DNA of 64,000 nt from an uncultured Muribaculaceae bacterium (GTDB taxonomy: Bacteria; Bacteroidota; Bacteroidia; Bacteroidales; Muribaculaceae), in the NCBI GenBank assembly GCA_958439725.1, contig CAUBWJ010000001.1:124001-188000 (forward strand), read 5' to 3'. The notes below the pieces were generated by a model. The model saw nothing but the letters and a program-made list of their open reading frames with translations. It did no database searches and was not told the DNA's origin. Of the stretch, positions 26,371 to 35,531 are shown one piece after another. Made by a program: the position numbers and the translations under genes. Positions within the stretch are counted from its first letter, which is position 1, and each line of letters opens with the position of its first letter.

Positions 26371-27543
26371 TCAGAAACGGCCCGTTTTCACCAGCTGGGA
26401 GGCGATGGCGCGTGAAGCGTCGTTCACGGCCACATAATCCTCGTAGGCGGGAGTGTCCACTCCGGGCGCCGCATCAAGCGTGGCCTCTATGAGCGGATAT
26501 ATGTCGGTGAAGCGCAGATTTCCTTTCAGGAACGCATCCACGGCAATCTCGTTGGCGGCATTTATGGTGCAGGCTGTGGTGCCTCCGGCGCGCAGGGCCT
26601 TGTGGGCGAGCGTGAGGCACGGGAACCGTCCGCAGTCGGGAAGTTCAAAGGTGAGCGTGGCGAAATCGGCCAGCGAAAGGCCGGGACGCGATGTGTGCAT
26701 GCGCGAGGCGTCGCCAAGGGCATATCTGATGGGCAGATGCATGTCGGGGACTCCGAGCTGCGCTTTCACGGCACCATCCACAAATTCCACCATGGAATGG
26801 ACTATGGACTGAGGATGGACAAGCGCCTCTATTCTGGATTCGTCGACGTCGAAAAGCCAGCGTGCCTCAATTATCTCGAAAGCCTTGTTCATCATCGAGG
26901 CTGAATCCACGGTAATTTTGGCACCCATCTGCCATTTGGGATGACGAAGGGCATCGGCTGTAGTGACGCTGCGGAGCTGCTCGACGGTATGATGCAGAAA
27001 CGGGCCGCCCGAAGCCGTGATAATGAGCTTGGAGACAGATGAGGGATTCTCGCCCGCCAGACACTGGTATATGGCCGAATGTTCGGAATCGACCGGAATC
27101 ACCTTGGAACGGGACTGTGAAAGAAGAGCATTCACCAGTTCGCCTGCAACCACGAGCGTCTCCTTGTTGGCAAGAGCAATGTCCTTTCCTGCACGGATTG
27201 CACGCAATGTGGGAGCAAGGCCGCTGTAACCAACCGTGGCGGTGACCACAGTGTCAACATCGTCGCGCTCCACCGCCTCGCATATGGCCTCGGGACCTGC
27301 GGCAGCCCCTATCCCGTAAGGCTCCAGAGCCGCGCGGAGTGCAGGATATAGTTCCTTACGGGCTATAACCGCAACTGCAGGTTTGAATTTAATAGCCTGC
27401 GCTATCAGGGCATCGACATTGCTTCCGGCCACAAGAACCTGGGCTTTAAAAAGATCCGTGTAATCCGAAATGATATCAAGAGTCTGGCCACCGATAGAGC
27501 CGGTACTGCCCACAACTGCTATTCTTTTAATTTTTGTTTGCAC
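26371..27543 (-). CDS. dxr: 1-deoxy-D-xylulose 5-phosphate reductoisomerase
   Basis: 390 aa. The start is GTG at 27543 (QTKIKRIAVVGSTGSIG follows); there is no ATG in frame before an upstream stop. The NADPH site GSTGSIG is near residue 11-17, VDSEHSAIYQ and ASGGPF follow, and the metal ligand region is complete. It makes 2-C-methyl-D-erythritol 4-phosphate in the MEP isoprenoid pathway; ispD, the next step, is at 35.5-36.2 kb in this window. First gene of the run dxr-rseP-RlmI-DPPIII-NosR-nitroreductase. Confidence 0.96.
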   Translation of the reverse strand: MQTKIKRIAVVGSTGSIGGQTLDIISDYTDLFKAQVLVAGSNVDALIAQAIKFKPAVAVIARKELYPALRAALEPYGIGAAAGPEAICEAVERDDVDTVVTATVGYSGLAPTLRAIRAGKDIALANKETLVVAGELVNALLSQSRSKVIPVDSEHSAIYQCLAGENPSSVSKLIITASGGPFLHHTVEQLRSVTTADALRHPKWQMGAKITVDSASMMNKAFEIIEARWLFDVDESRIEALVHPQSIVHSMVEFVDGAVKAQLGVPDMHLPIRYALGDASRMHTSRPGLSLADFATLTFELPDCGRFPCLTLAHKALRAGGTTACTINAANEIAVDAFLKGNLRFTDIYPLIEATLDAAPGVDTPAYEDYVAVNDASRAIASQLVKTGRF

Positions 27544-27621
27544 TATAAAATAAAATTGTGTAATTTAGCGCCAAATTTTAGCGATTGTTAAAAAAGGCGT
27601 TTGTCTACATATATTATGGTG

Positions 27622-27653
27622 CAAAGATACTTCATTTTGACAAACCAATCAAA
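27622..27653 (-). promoter_or_regulatory. Promoter of the dxr-rseP operon
   Basis: On the minus strand: TTTG (27650-27653), 20-nt spacer, TATCTTTG (27622-27629), a full match to the Bacteroidetes consensus. The leader to the GTG is about 75 nt. Confidence 0.82.
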
Positions 27654-27790
27654 ATTGAAGTTGAATGCCGAACAAAAAAGTGGAGACTAATGTTATAAAA
27701 TCGTAAATTAATCTGAAAAAGATAGATTTAAACCAAAATTACAAAAGAAAGTAATATTTATTGTTTCACAAGTTTTTTTATTTCGAGAGA

Positions 27791-28996
27791 ATGAAGACTA
27801 AATTATTCTTTGCAATTGCAGCATGTGGTAGCATGTTCTTTGCAGCAAACACAGCTTCTGCACAGGAGACTGTAGTGGTAGAAGAAGCCACTGTGATCGA
27901 ACAGCCCGTTGAGTGCAAGAACCACTATACGTCTTCTTGGCGTCAGAACTGGTTCATTCAGTTAGGTGCTGGTATGCAAGTTCCTTACGTTGACCACTAT
28001 CTCAACCACGGCGATTCAAAACGTCACATCACTGCCGTTTACAACGTAGGCGTAGGCCACTGGTTCTCACCCTATCTGGGATTCCGCCTCACAGGTTACT
28101 ATGGCAAACTCCACCTCGATTGGGCCAAATACAACTCAGCTAAGATGCTCAACGTCAACGCTGACTTGATGTGGGATATGTTCAACTCTATCGCCGGTGT
28201 AAAGGCTGACCGCACATTCAGCATCCTTCCCTTCGTAGGTGTTGGCGGTACTTACACCTGGGGCTTCGATCCCGCCCTCGCTTCAATTCCTGACGGTGAC
28301 GGCCACCTCAAAACCAAAGAATGGACTCTTCCCGTTTCTGCAGGTCTGCAGCTCCGCTTCCGTCTCTGCAAGTATGTTGACTTCTTCGCTGAAGGCCGCA
28401 TGAACTTCTACGGTGACAACTTCAACAACGTAGCTTCCGGCGATCCTATCGAAGGCAACCTCTCCGTTTACGGTGGTTTCAACATCAACTTCGGCGGCCG
28501 CAACTTCGAGCGCTACAACCCCTGCGACTACCTTGCCTATATCAACTCACTCAATGGCCAGGTTAACGACCTCCGCGGTCAGCTCGCCACCACCGCAGCC
28601 GCTCTCGCCGCTGCTGAGGCCCAGCTCCCCTGCCCCGAACCCAAAACTATCGTAAAGGAATCTGCCGCTACTCCGCTGCTCACAACCGTACGTTTCCGCA
28701 TCAACTCTTCGAAGATCTCCAACGAGGAAATGGTTAACGTTTACAACATGGCACAGTGGCTCAAGCAGAACCCCAACCAGAAGGTTATGATCGACGGCTA
28801 TGCTGACAAGAAGACCGGTACTTCCAGCTACAACATGAAGCTTTCTGAGCGTCGTGCAAAAGCTGTTGCCGAGGCCCTCAACAAGAAATACGGCATCGAT
28901 TCTTCCCGCCTCATTATCAAGGCCTTCGGTAGCGACACCCAGCCCTACGACGTTAACAACTGGAACCGCATCGTAATCTTCGGCCAGGCCGACTAA
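27791..28996 (+). CDS. OmpA-family major outer-membrane protein
   Basis: 401 aa from ATG 27791 (MKTKLFFAIAACGSMFF). The signal peptide is cleaved after ASA (residue 24). An N-terminal eight-strand-type beta-barrel region (about 45-245) alternates aromatic residues; then comes a coiled hinge (NSLNGQVNDLRGQLATTAAALAAAEAQ) and a peptidoglycan-binding OmpA domain (about 290-400) with VMIDGYADKKTG and LSERRAKAVAEAL. Codon choice is strongly biased to the preferred codons, which suggests high expression. A long 240-bp leader region and a strong terminator bracket the gene. Confidence 0.93.
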   Translation: MKTKLFFAIAACGSMFFAANTASAQETVVVEEATVIEQPVECKNHYTSSWRQNWFIQLGAGMQVPYVDHYLNHGDSKRHITAVYNVGVGHWFSPYLGFRLTGYYGKLHLDWAKYNSAKMLNVNADLMWDMFNSIAGVKADRTFSILPFVGVGGTYTWGFDPALASIPDGDGHLKTKEWTLPVSAGLQLRFRLCKYVDFFAEGRMNFYGDNFNNVASGDPIEGNLSVYGGFNINFGGRNFERYNPCDYLAYINSLNGQVNDLRGQLATTAAALAAAEAQLPCPEPKTIVKESAATPLLTTVRFRINSSKISNEEMVNVYNMAQWLKQNPNQKVMIDGYADKKTGTSSYNMKLSERRAKAVAEALNKKYGIDSSRLIIKAFGSDTQPYDVNNWNRIVIFGQAD

Positions 28997-29082
28997 GAAA
29001 CGGTTGCGATTACCTCAGGCACCAAAGCCGAGATGAGAACCCGGCTCATGCCAAGGTAACAGATCCAATTGACAAATAAACC

Positions 29083-29129
29083 CTGTCCCCCGCCTCACAT
29101 CCCGTGAGCGCGGGGGACAGTCGTTTTTT
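29083..29129 (+). terminator. Terminator of the OmpA-family gene
   Basis: An 11-bp stem CTGTCCCCCGC / GCGGGGGACAG with a 5-bp inner stem CTCAC/GTGAG, then TCGTTTTTT. Confidence 0.93.
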
Positions 29130-29184
29130 ATAACCGCCTGATTTTTTATGCAACAATCCGGCTAAAACGCACCGGATGTTTTTA

Positions 29185-29216
29185 TTTGTGATTTCAATTT
29201 TAATAATGTATATTTG
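29185..29216 (+). promoter_or_regulatory. Promoter of the phosphohexomutase gene
   Basis: TTTG (29185-29188), 20-nt spacer, TATATTTG (29209-29216): a full consensus match, 50 bp before the ATG. Confidence 0.85.
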
Positions 29217-29266
29217 TTGGTAAGAATCCCTCAGTCTGAAAATCCTTAAATTTTACACTCATAAAT

Positions 29267-31021
29267 ATGGAAAAAAACGACGAACTGTTGAAAAACGTCA
29301 CCGCAAAAGCCCAGGTTTGGCTCGGTGAAGCCTATGACGAGGAAACCCGCGCCGAAGTAAAGCGCCTTCTCGACGATCCCGACCCCACAGCACTTATCGA
29401 AGCCTTCTACCGCGACCTAGAGTTCGGCACCGGAGGTCTCCGCGGCATTATGGGCGCCGGTTCCAACAGAATGAACATCTATACCGTGGGCGCCGCCACA
29501 CAGGGCTTCGCCAACTATCTCAAGGAAGCTTTCGCCGACCTTCCCGAAATCTCGGTTGTAGTAGGTCACGACGTGCGCAACAACTCCCGCAAATTCGCTG
29601 AGATTGTTGCCGATATCTTCTCGGCCAACGGCATCAAGGTATATCTCTTCGACTCATTCCGCCCCACTCCCGAGCTTTCATACGCCATCCGCAAACTCGG
29701 ATGCCAGAGCGGCGTGAACATCACCGCCTCACACAACCCCAAGGAATACAACGGCTACAAAGCCTATTGGGCCGACGGCGCTCAGATTATATCTCCCCAC
29801 GATGTCAACATCATTGACCGCGTAAACCGCATCCACGGCGCCGAGGAAATCAACTTCAAAGGCGACCCCTCGAAAATCACCATCATCGGCGAAGAAATCG
29901 ACGCCCAGTTCCTGGCCGACATCAAAGGTCTCTCGCTCAGCCCCGAGGCTATCGCCAACAACCGCGACCTCAAAATCGTCTACACTCCTATCCACGGCAC
30001 AGGCGTGAACCTCATTCCCCGTTCGCTCAAGAACTACGGTTTCGAGAACATAATCCATGTTCCCGAACAGGACGTACCCTCCGGCGACTTCCCCACCGTA
30101 GAATCTCCCAACCCCGAGGTTCCCTCAGCCATGGCTCTCGGCATTGCTAAAGCAAAGGAAGTGGGCGCCGACCTGATCATGGCATCCGACCCCGACGCCG
30201 ACCGCGTGGGCTGCGTGATCCGCGACCACAAGGGCGAATACGTGCTTCTCAACGGCAACCAGATCGTGATGATTCTCCTCTACTACATCATGACCCGTAA
30301 CGCCGAGCTCGGCCGTCTCACCGGCAAGGAATACGTTGTTAAGACTATCGTGACCACCGAAACCATCAAGGCAATCGCAGAGAAAAACAACATCGAGATG
30401 TTTGACTGCTACACCGGCTTCAAGTGGATTGCAGCCGTGATCCGCGAGCACGAAGGCATAGCACGCTATCTCGGCGGCGGCGAAGAAAGCTACGGATTCC
30501 TCGCTGAAGACTTCGTTCGCGACAAAGACGCCGTTTCGGCAGTATCGATGCTCGCCGAGGCCGCAGCATGGGCCAAGGACAAAGGTCTGAACTTCCTCCA
30601 GCTCCTCCAGGAAATCTACATTAAATACGGTTTCTCCCGCGAGGCAGGCATCTCGGTTGTCCGCACAGGCAAAGCCGGCGCAGAGGAAATCCAGGCCATG
30701 ATGAAGAACTTCCGCGCCAATCCTCCCAAACAGCTCGGAGGAAGCCCCGTGGTTACCATCAAGGACTACGATTCACTCAACCTCACCACACTTCCCTCAG
30801 GTGAGGTTACAAAGCTCGATATGCCCGTCACATCCAACGTGCTCCAGTACTTCACGGCCGACGGCTCGAAAGTCTCCATCCGCCCCTCCGGAACAGAGCC
30901 TAAAATCAAATTCTATATCGAAGTCAAAGGCAAGATGGAATCCGCTGCCGACTACGATAAAGCCATCAACGAGGCCAACGCCAAAATTGAAGAAGTCAAG
31001 AAAGACCTCGGCATAGACTGA
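29267..31021 (+). CDS. Phosphoglucomutase/phosphomannomutase family enzyme
   Basis: 584 aa, the length of the PGM2-like alpha-D-phosphohexomutases of Bacteroidetes. The phosphoserine loop TASHNPKEYNGYK is at about 152-164, preceded by FGTGGLRG; the metal loop DPDADR is at about 307-312; the sugar-binding loop GGGEESYG near 404-411; and the phosphate-binding loop RPSGTEPK near 541-548. It interconverts hexose 1- and 6-phosphates for glycogen and sugar-nucleotide supply. Monocistronic. Confidence 0.94.
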   Translation: MEKNDELLKNVTAKAQVWLGEAYDEETRAEVKRLLDDPDPTALIEAFYRDLEFGTGGLRGIMGAGSNRMNIYTVGAATQGFANYLKEAFADLPEISVVVGHDVRNNSRKFAEIVADIFSANGIKVYLFDSFRPTPELSYAIRKLGCQSGVNITASHNPKEYNGYKAYWADGAQIISPHDVNIIDRVNRIHGAEEINFKGDPSKITIIGEEIDAQFLADIKGLSLSPEAIANNRDLKIVYTPIHGTGVNLIPRSLKNYGFENIIHVPEQDVPSGDFPTVESPNPEVPSAMALGIAKAKEVGADLIMASDPDADRVGCVIRDHKGEYVLLNGNQIVMILLYYIMTRNAELGRLTGKEYVVKTIVTTETIKAIAEKNNIEMFDCYTGFKWIAAVIREHEGIARYLGGGEESYGFLAEDFVRDKDAVSAVSMLAEAAAWAKDKGLNFLQLLQEIYIKYGFSREAGISVVRTGKAGAEEIQAMMKNFRANPPKQLGGSPVVTIKDYDSLNLTTLPSGEVTKLDMPVTSNVLQYFTADGSKVSIRPSGTEPKIKFYIEVKGKMESAADYDKAINEANAKIEEVKKDLGID

Positions 31022-31047
31022 TCCCAGTCTTAAACATACAAGCCAAC

Positions 31048-31088
31048 AATGGCGGTGCGCCGGCCCCCGGCCGCACCGCCATTCTTTT
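31048..31088 (+). terminator. Terminator of the phosphohexomutase gene
   Basis: An 11-bp perfect stem AATGGCGGTGC / GCACCGCCATT (31048-31058, 31073-31083), followed by CTTTT. Confidence 0.8.
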
Positions 31089-31142
31089 GCGCCCTTCCGC
31101 AGAAATATCTCTTCAACCAACTGCCGCAAGCTACCGCCCCTC

Positions 31143-31274
31143 TGAGCCCCGGAGGGGCGATATCTGTACAACCCACTGCGTGAGCTGTGGGACACAGAAA
31201 TGTTCTTCCCCACCAGTGCGGCAAGCCTCGGAGAGCGCGCAGCCGCACAACGCGATAGCATGGGCAATTTTCAG
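31143..31274 (+). repeat. Dispersed structured repeat, copy B
   Basis: Starts with GAGCCCCGGAGGGGCGATAT. Hairpin I stem CCCAC/GTGGG (31172-31176, 31187-31191) has loop TGCGTGAGCT. Hairpin II GTGCGGC/GCCGCAC follows, then a GCATGGGC tail. Part of the gene-free stretch 31022-31732. Confidence 0.8.
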
Positions 31275-31365
31275 ATAGCCTTGAATACATCCCGACTCAC
31301 ACCATGCATCACAGCTCAATCGATATAAAACCTATTAGACGATAGTTTCATCCCAAGTGCCTGCC

Positions 31366-31500
31366 GTGAGCCCATGCTTACGCACAGTGCGGCAGCGCGC
31401 TCTCCGAGGCTTGCCGCACTGAGGGGGGGGAGCCATTCCGTTCCCACAGCTCACGCAGTGGGTTATACAGATATCGCCCCTCCGGGGCTCCGTGGTGGCG
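31366..31500 (-). repeat. Dispersed structured repeat, copy C1 (inverted)
   Basis: Same element as copy B on the other strand. Hairpin I CCCAC/GTGGG is at 31444-31448/31459-31463; hairpin II is AGTGCGGC/GCCGCACT. Copies B and C1 face each other about 90 bp apart. Confidence 0.8.
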
Positions 31501-31502
31501 AT

Positions 31503-31560
31503 TCAAAGTGGCGGCAGCTCACGCAGTGGGCTATACAGATATCGCCCCTCCGGGGCTCTA
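31503..31560 (-). repeat. Dispersed structured repeat, copy C2 (5' fragment only)
   Basis: Repeats the GCAGCTCACGCAGTGGG...ATATCGCCCCTCCGGGGCTC part of copy C1 immediately next to it. Hairpin II and the tail are absent. Confidence 0.75.
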
Positions 31561-31673
31561 CATTGAAGGTTCGGATCGCCACACATTTCACCGTCGATAG
31601 CCCTACCAACGGTGAAATGAGGTTGCGCTCTGGAACGTCGGCCTCCGGCCGTCTATCTTTGGCCTATACGAGC

Positions 31674-31711
31674 AAAAAAACGATGTGCCTGAACTAAGTT
31701 CCGACACATCG
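31674..31711 (-). terminator. Terminator of the M23 peptidase gene
   Basis: On the minus strand: CGATGTG...CACATCG stem with inner GAAC/GTTC, then TTTTTTT (A tract 31674-31680 on plus). It lies 20 bp after the stop codon. Confidence 0.85.
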
Positions 31712-31732
31712 CTAATACAGTCATTTATAATA

Positions 31733-32620
31733 TTATTTCCTTCTGGATTTTCTGCGCGTGGAGGAAGTGGTTTTCTTCTTAGTGGTTGCTTTGCTTTTGC
31801 TTATACGAGCGCTCTTGCTCTTGCGGAGTTTGCTTTTACGCTTGGCGTATTTGCTTCTTTTCACCGGGCCGTACTTCTGCGACTGTTTGTAGGTCTTGTG
31901 GTCGAAAGTGAAGACATCCTTGTGGGGAACGCCGTTTTCGAAGTCAATTATGGCAGCCGGATTAATGGCAAGACCCATGAAGCGGGTCTCGAAATGGAGA
32001 TGGGGACCGGTGGAACGTCCGGTGTTGCCGCCGAGGGCTATAGGCTCGCCGGCCTTCACACGCTGGTTGGGCTTTACGAGGAATTTGGAAAGATGGCCGT
32101 AGACGGTCTCCATACCGTTGTCATGACGTATCACTACATAGTAGCCGTAACCACGTCCTTCATATTTGGTGAGACGCACTTTACCGTCGAATGCCGAAAC
32201 CACTGTATCGCCAATAGAGAGGCGAAGGTCAGTACCGCGGTGAACTCTGCGGAAACGGCGGCGATAACCGTAATTAGAGGTAATGGCGCCGGGAACCGGA
32301 GGCACGTATGTGCTTACATCTATATCCTTTACGGCGGGAATCTCCACTCCGTTATAGGGATTCACAAACTGGCTGTCCCAGTGGAGATTGAAAATCTCAT
32401 TATCCTGCTCGGCCTCGCGCTCACGGAGATCGTTGAGAAAGGCTTTCATGTTGTTCACCTTGATCTCGGCTCCTGCGGGACGCTGGTTGGCTATGAGATT
32501 TTCATGCTGGTTGCTGTGGAGAGACGGCAATTTGTACTGGGCAGATGCCTGCGGAATGCAGACAGCGGCCATTGCAATTGCCGAGGAGGCAATCAGTGTT
32601 ATTTTTTTGATAAATGGCAT
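31733..32620 (-). CDS. M23-family (LytM) peptidoglycan metallopeptidase, secreted
   Basis: 295 aa. Signal peptide of about 27 residues (ends AQAS/AQ-like ASAQ). The M23 domain spans about 115-215 with the zinc ligands in HRGTDLRLS and the HLHFE motif, after GYRRRFRRV. The C-terminal 60 residues are extremely rich in Lys, Arg and Ser (KRSKYAKRKSKLRKSKSAR) and may bind anionic wall polymers. It acts on peptide cross-links of the cell wall, or, if inactive, activates amidases. Downstream of ndk (76 bp). Confidence 0.93.
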   Translation of the reverse strand: MPFIKKITLIASSAIAMAAVCIPQASAQYKLPSLHSNQHENLIANQRPAGAEIKVNNMKAFLNDLREREAEQDNEIFNLHWDSQFVNPYNGVEIPAVKDIDVSTYVPPVPGAITSNYGYRRRFRRVHRGTDLRLSIGDTVVSAFDGKVRLTKYEGRGYGYYVVIRHDNGMETVYGHLSKFLVKPNQRVKAGEPIALGGNTGRSTGPHLHFETRFMGLAINPAAIIDFENGVPHKDVFTFDHKTYKQSQKYGPVKRSKYAKRKSKLRKSKSARISKSKATTKKKTTSSTRRKSRRK

Positions 32621-32696
32621 TACTTTTTCTGTTGTGAGGAAAGAGGAATGATAAATGATTAAGGTTAACTTAGGATTATCTTAAGCAATCAGTTTT

Positions 32697-33161
32697 TTAT
32701 TTCTCCTCGTCGGGCGAATAGATAGAGCGGATATTCTGCGGAGTCCAGTCAAACACCTCATCAGGGGTAAAGAAGCGCTTGATTTCAACATCGGCGTCCT
32801 CGGCCGAAGAAGAAGCGTGAACCACATTTTCCTGACCGCTCATGGAGAAATCGCCGCGGATTGTTCCGGGAAGAGCCTCACGGCCATTGGTGGCGCCGGT
32901 CATCAGGCGCACAACCCTTATGGCATCGTTGCCTTTGAGCACCATTACAATGACCGGAGTGGCCATCATCGATGCGAGAAGCAATGGAAAAAACGGACGG
33001 TCAACGAGGTGGGAATAATGCTCACGCAATATCTGCTCGTCGAGCTGCATCATTTTCATACCGCATACTATGAGCCCTTTCTGCTGGAAGCGTTTGAGAA
33101 TGTCGCCTACGAGGCCACGGGCCACTGCCGACGGTTTGAAAATTACTAATGTCTTTTCCAT
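32697..33161 (-). CDS. ndk: Nucleoside diphosphate kinase
   Basis: 154 aa from ATG 33161; the 17 codons of the longer frame are not family-like. It transfers the gamma phosphate between nucleotides through a phosphohistidine. TLVIFKPSAV (2-11), GTIRGDF and the active-site His in NVVHASSS, then ADVEIKRFF, are all visible. The usual HGSDS reads HASSS here, a mild variation. Has its own consensus promoter. Confidence 0.95.
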   Translation of the reverse strand: MEKTLVIFKPSAVARGLVGDILKRFQQKGLIVCGMKMMQLDEQILREHYSHLVDRPFFPLLLASMMATPVIVMVLKGNDAIRVVRLMTGATNGREALPGTIRGDFSMSGQENVVHASSSAEDADVEIKRFFTPDEVFDWTPQNIRSIYSPDEEK

Positions 33162-33213
33162 GATTTGATAATTACTATAGATTCTTAAGTATTGTCCTGA
33201 TTTTTTGGACATT

Positions 33214-33245
33214 CAAAGTTAAGCATTTACGCCCACCTTCCCAAA
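33214..33245 (-). promoter_or_regulatory. Promoter of ndk
   Basis: On the minus strand: TTTG (33242-33245), 20-nt spacer, TAACTTTG (33214-33221), a full match; leader about 50 nt. The rest of 33246-33432 is AT-rich and shows nothing. Confidence 0.85.
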
Positions 33246-33432
33246 ATATCTCTTTCTCAAAAAAACTTAATTCAGTTAAATAATATCTATCCACGGATTC
33301 CAATCAACTACTGTCCAGTGGATTAAATATACTTGTGAAAAATGGTGAAAAATTGTATCCAAGTGTAATATCTGCACATTCTTCCATATTAAGTGCAACA
33401 TTTGACGTTGACTTATAGGAGTTTCCGTATCG

Positions 33433-35529
33433 TCAGGAAATCATGCTCCAGTCAATCTGCCGGGCAAACAGTTTCTGCATCTCGTAACGGAGCGACGAAT
33501 GTTCAGGTCGTTCAAGCGCAGGGTCGCCCCCGAGCAGATATTCGGCCTCGTCGCGGGCAAGCTGGATTATCCGGCCGTCGGTGGCGAGATTGGAAATTTT
33601 CAGATCTATGGCCATGCCGCTTTGCAGAGTACCCTCGAGGTCGCCGGGGCCGCGCATGCGCAGATCGGCTTCCGCCACAAGGAATCCATCGGTGGTCGAC
33701 GTCATTATCTCAAGACGCTTGCGCGTCTCGCGGGCAATGGCACGTTTGGTCATGAGTATACAGAAGCTCTGCGCCGCTCCGCGCCCCACCCTGCCGCGAA
33801 GCTGATGCAGCTGGGAGAGTCCGAACCTCTCGGCATTCTCTATCACCATGGTAGTGGCGTTAGGCACATTCACTCCCACCTCTATCACCGTGGTCGCCAC
33901 AAGTATGTCGGCTTTGCCCGAGGCGAAAAGCTCCATCTGGGCATCTTTCTCGGCCGGCTTCATCTTGCCGTGGACGTAGGCCACCTTCCATTGCCTGAAG
34001 TTCTCGCAGATATTCTCGTAGCCTTCTTCAAGGCTCTTCAGGTCAATCTTCTCATTCTCCTTTATCAGAGGATATACGATATACACCTGACGGCCCTGTC
34101 GGAGCTGACGTGTGATTCCGCGGTAAACGTCAAGACGGTTGTCGTCGTAACGCATCAGGGTTGTCACCGGCTTGCGTCCCGGAGGGAGCTCGTCGATAAC
34201 GGAAACATCCAGATCGCCGTAAACGGTCATGGCGAGCGTGCGCGGAATGGGCGTGGCAGTCATCACAAGCACATGCGGCGGTGTGATATTCTTTTTCCAC
34301 AGCCGGGCGCGCTGAGCCACACCGAAACGGTGCTGCTCGTCGATCACAACGAAGCCCAGATTCGCAAACTGCACCTTGTCCTCTATCACGGCATGTGTGC
34401 CGATTAGAATATGCAGACTGCCGTCGGCAAGCTGCGAGGCTATCACATCACGCTCCTTCTTACGGGTCGACCCGGTGAGCAGCTTCACATTCACGCCCAC
34501 CTTCGCCGCCATTCCGGAGATAGTCTCGTAATGCTGCGTGGCAAGAATCTCGGTAGGTGCCATCAGACACGCCTGGTAACCGTTGTCAAGCGCTATGAGC
34601 ATCGTGAGGAGCGCCACGAGGGTCTTGCCGCTTCCCACGTCGCCCTGAAGCAGGCGGTTCATCTGGCGCCCGCTGTTCATGTCGGCACGTATCTCCTTTA
34701 TCACCCTTTTCTGCGCGCCGGTAAGCTCGAATGGCATGCACTGTTCGTAAAAGGCATGGAAATAGCGGCCGACGCGCGAGAACCGGAAGCCTCCGGCCAT
34801 GGCCGAACGCTTGCGGCAGTAGCTGAGTATATTGAGCTGGAGATAGAAAAGCTCCTCGAATTTCAGACGGAAACGCGCCTTGTCCAGACTCTCGCGTGAG
34901 CGGGGATGATGTATTTCCTTTATCGCCTCGGCCTTGGGCATGATTTTCAGCCGCGACATCAGTTCGGGCGGAAGAGGCTCCGTTATGTAGCCCGCGTAAC
35001 GTTCCAGCACGGCCGACTGCCATCCTGAAATCATTCGCGACGAAACCCCGCGGTTGCGGAGCTTCTCCGTGAGAGGATAGACACCGCGGAACGACGCGCG
35101 CGTTGCCTCGCGGCTTTGAGGAAGGTCTATTTCGGGATGAACCATGCTCCAGCTGCCCTGGAATGGCGAGGGCTTGCCGAAAAGCACGTATTCGAGTCCC
35201 GTCCGGTAATTCTCCCGTATCCATTTTATACGGTGGAACCATACCACCTCCATCATCTTCGACCCGTCGGTAAACAGCCCTACGAGCCTTGTCTTGGCGC
35301 CTTCGCCCTGCACCGTGAAGCTGATGAACTGACCCTTCACCTGCACCATCGGCATATCGCCATCGAAATCGGCTATGGAGTAGAATTTGGAACGGTCCAC
35401 ATACTGGTTGGGAAAGTGATACAGCAGATCATAGCAGGTGCGGATGCCCAGTTCTTTCTCCAGAAGCTCAGCCATTTTGGGGCCCACTCCCTTCACGAAT
35501 TTCACATCTGTCTGCCGCAGTCGTTCCAT
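33433..35529 (-). CDS. recG: ATP-dependent DNA helicase RecG
   Basis: 698 aa, full family length. N-terminal wedge/OB domain (VKFVKGVGPKMAELLEKELGI at the start), then helicase motifs: Walker A LLQGDVGSGKT near 290, MAPTEILATQHYE, VIDEQHRFGVAQR (DExH-type box), VMTATPIPRTLA, and motif VI QLHQLRGRVGRG. It remodels stalled forks and branch-migrates Holliday junctions. Last gene of the run parE-coaD-S41-ispD-recG, 2 bp after ispD. Confidence 0.97.
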   Translation of the reverse strand: MERLRQTDVKFVKGVGPKMAELLEKELGIRTCYDLLYHFPNQYVDRSKFYSIADFDGDMPMVQVKGQFISFTVQGEGAKTRLVGLFTDGSKMMEVVWFHRIKWIRENYRTGLEYVLFGKPSPFQGSWSMVHPEIDLPQSREATRASFRGVYPLTEKLRNRGVSSRMISGWQSAVLERYAGYITEPLPPELMSRLKIMPKAEAIKEIHHPRSRESLDKARFRLKFEELFYLQLNILSYCRKRSAMAGGFRFSRVGRYFHAFYEQCMPFELTGAQKRVIKEIRADMNSGRQMNRLLQGDVGSGKTLVALLTMLIALDNGYQACLMAPTEILATQHYETISGMAAKVGVNVKLLTGSTRKKERDVIASQLADGSLHILIGTHAVIEDKVQFANLGFVVIDEQHRFGVAQRARLWKKNITPPHVLVMTATPIPRTLAMTVYGDLDVSVIDELPPGRKPVTTLMRYDDNRLDVYRGITRQLRQGRQVYIVYPLIKENEKIDLKSLEEGYENICENFRQWKVAYVHGKMKPAEKDAQMELFASGKADILVATTVIEVGVNVPNATTMVIENAERFGLSQLHQLRGRVGRGAAQSFCILMTKRAIARETRKRLEIMTSTTDGFLVAEADLRMRGPGDLEGTLQSGMAIDLKISNLATDGRIIQLARDEAEYLLGGDPALERPEHSSLRYEMQKLFARQIDWSMIS

Positions 35530-35531
35530 TA

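Noticed and set aside
31685..32662. 325-aa open frame on the plus strand
   Set aside because: Antisense of the M23 peptidase gene, which has a signal peptide and zinc motifs.
33499..34407. 302-aa open frame on the plus strand
   Set aside because: Antisense of recG helicase motifs.
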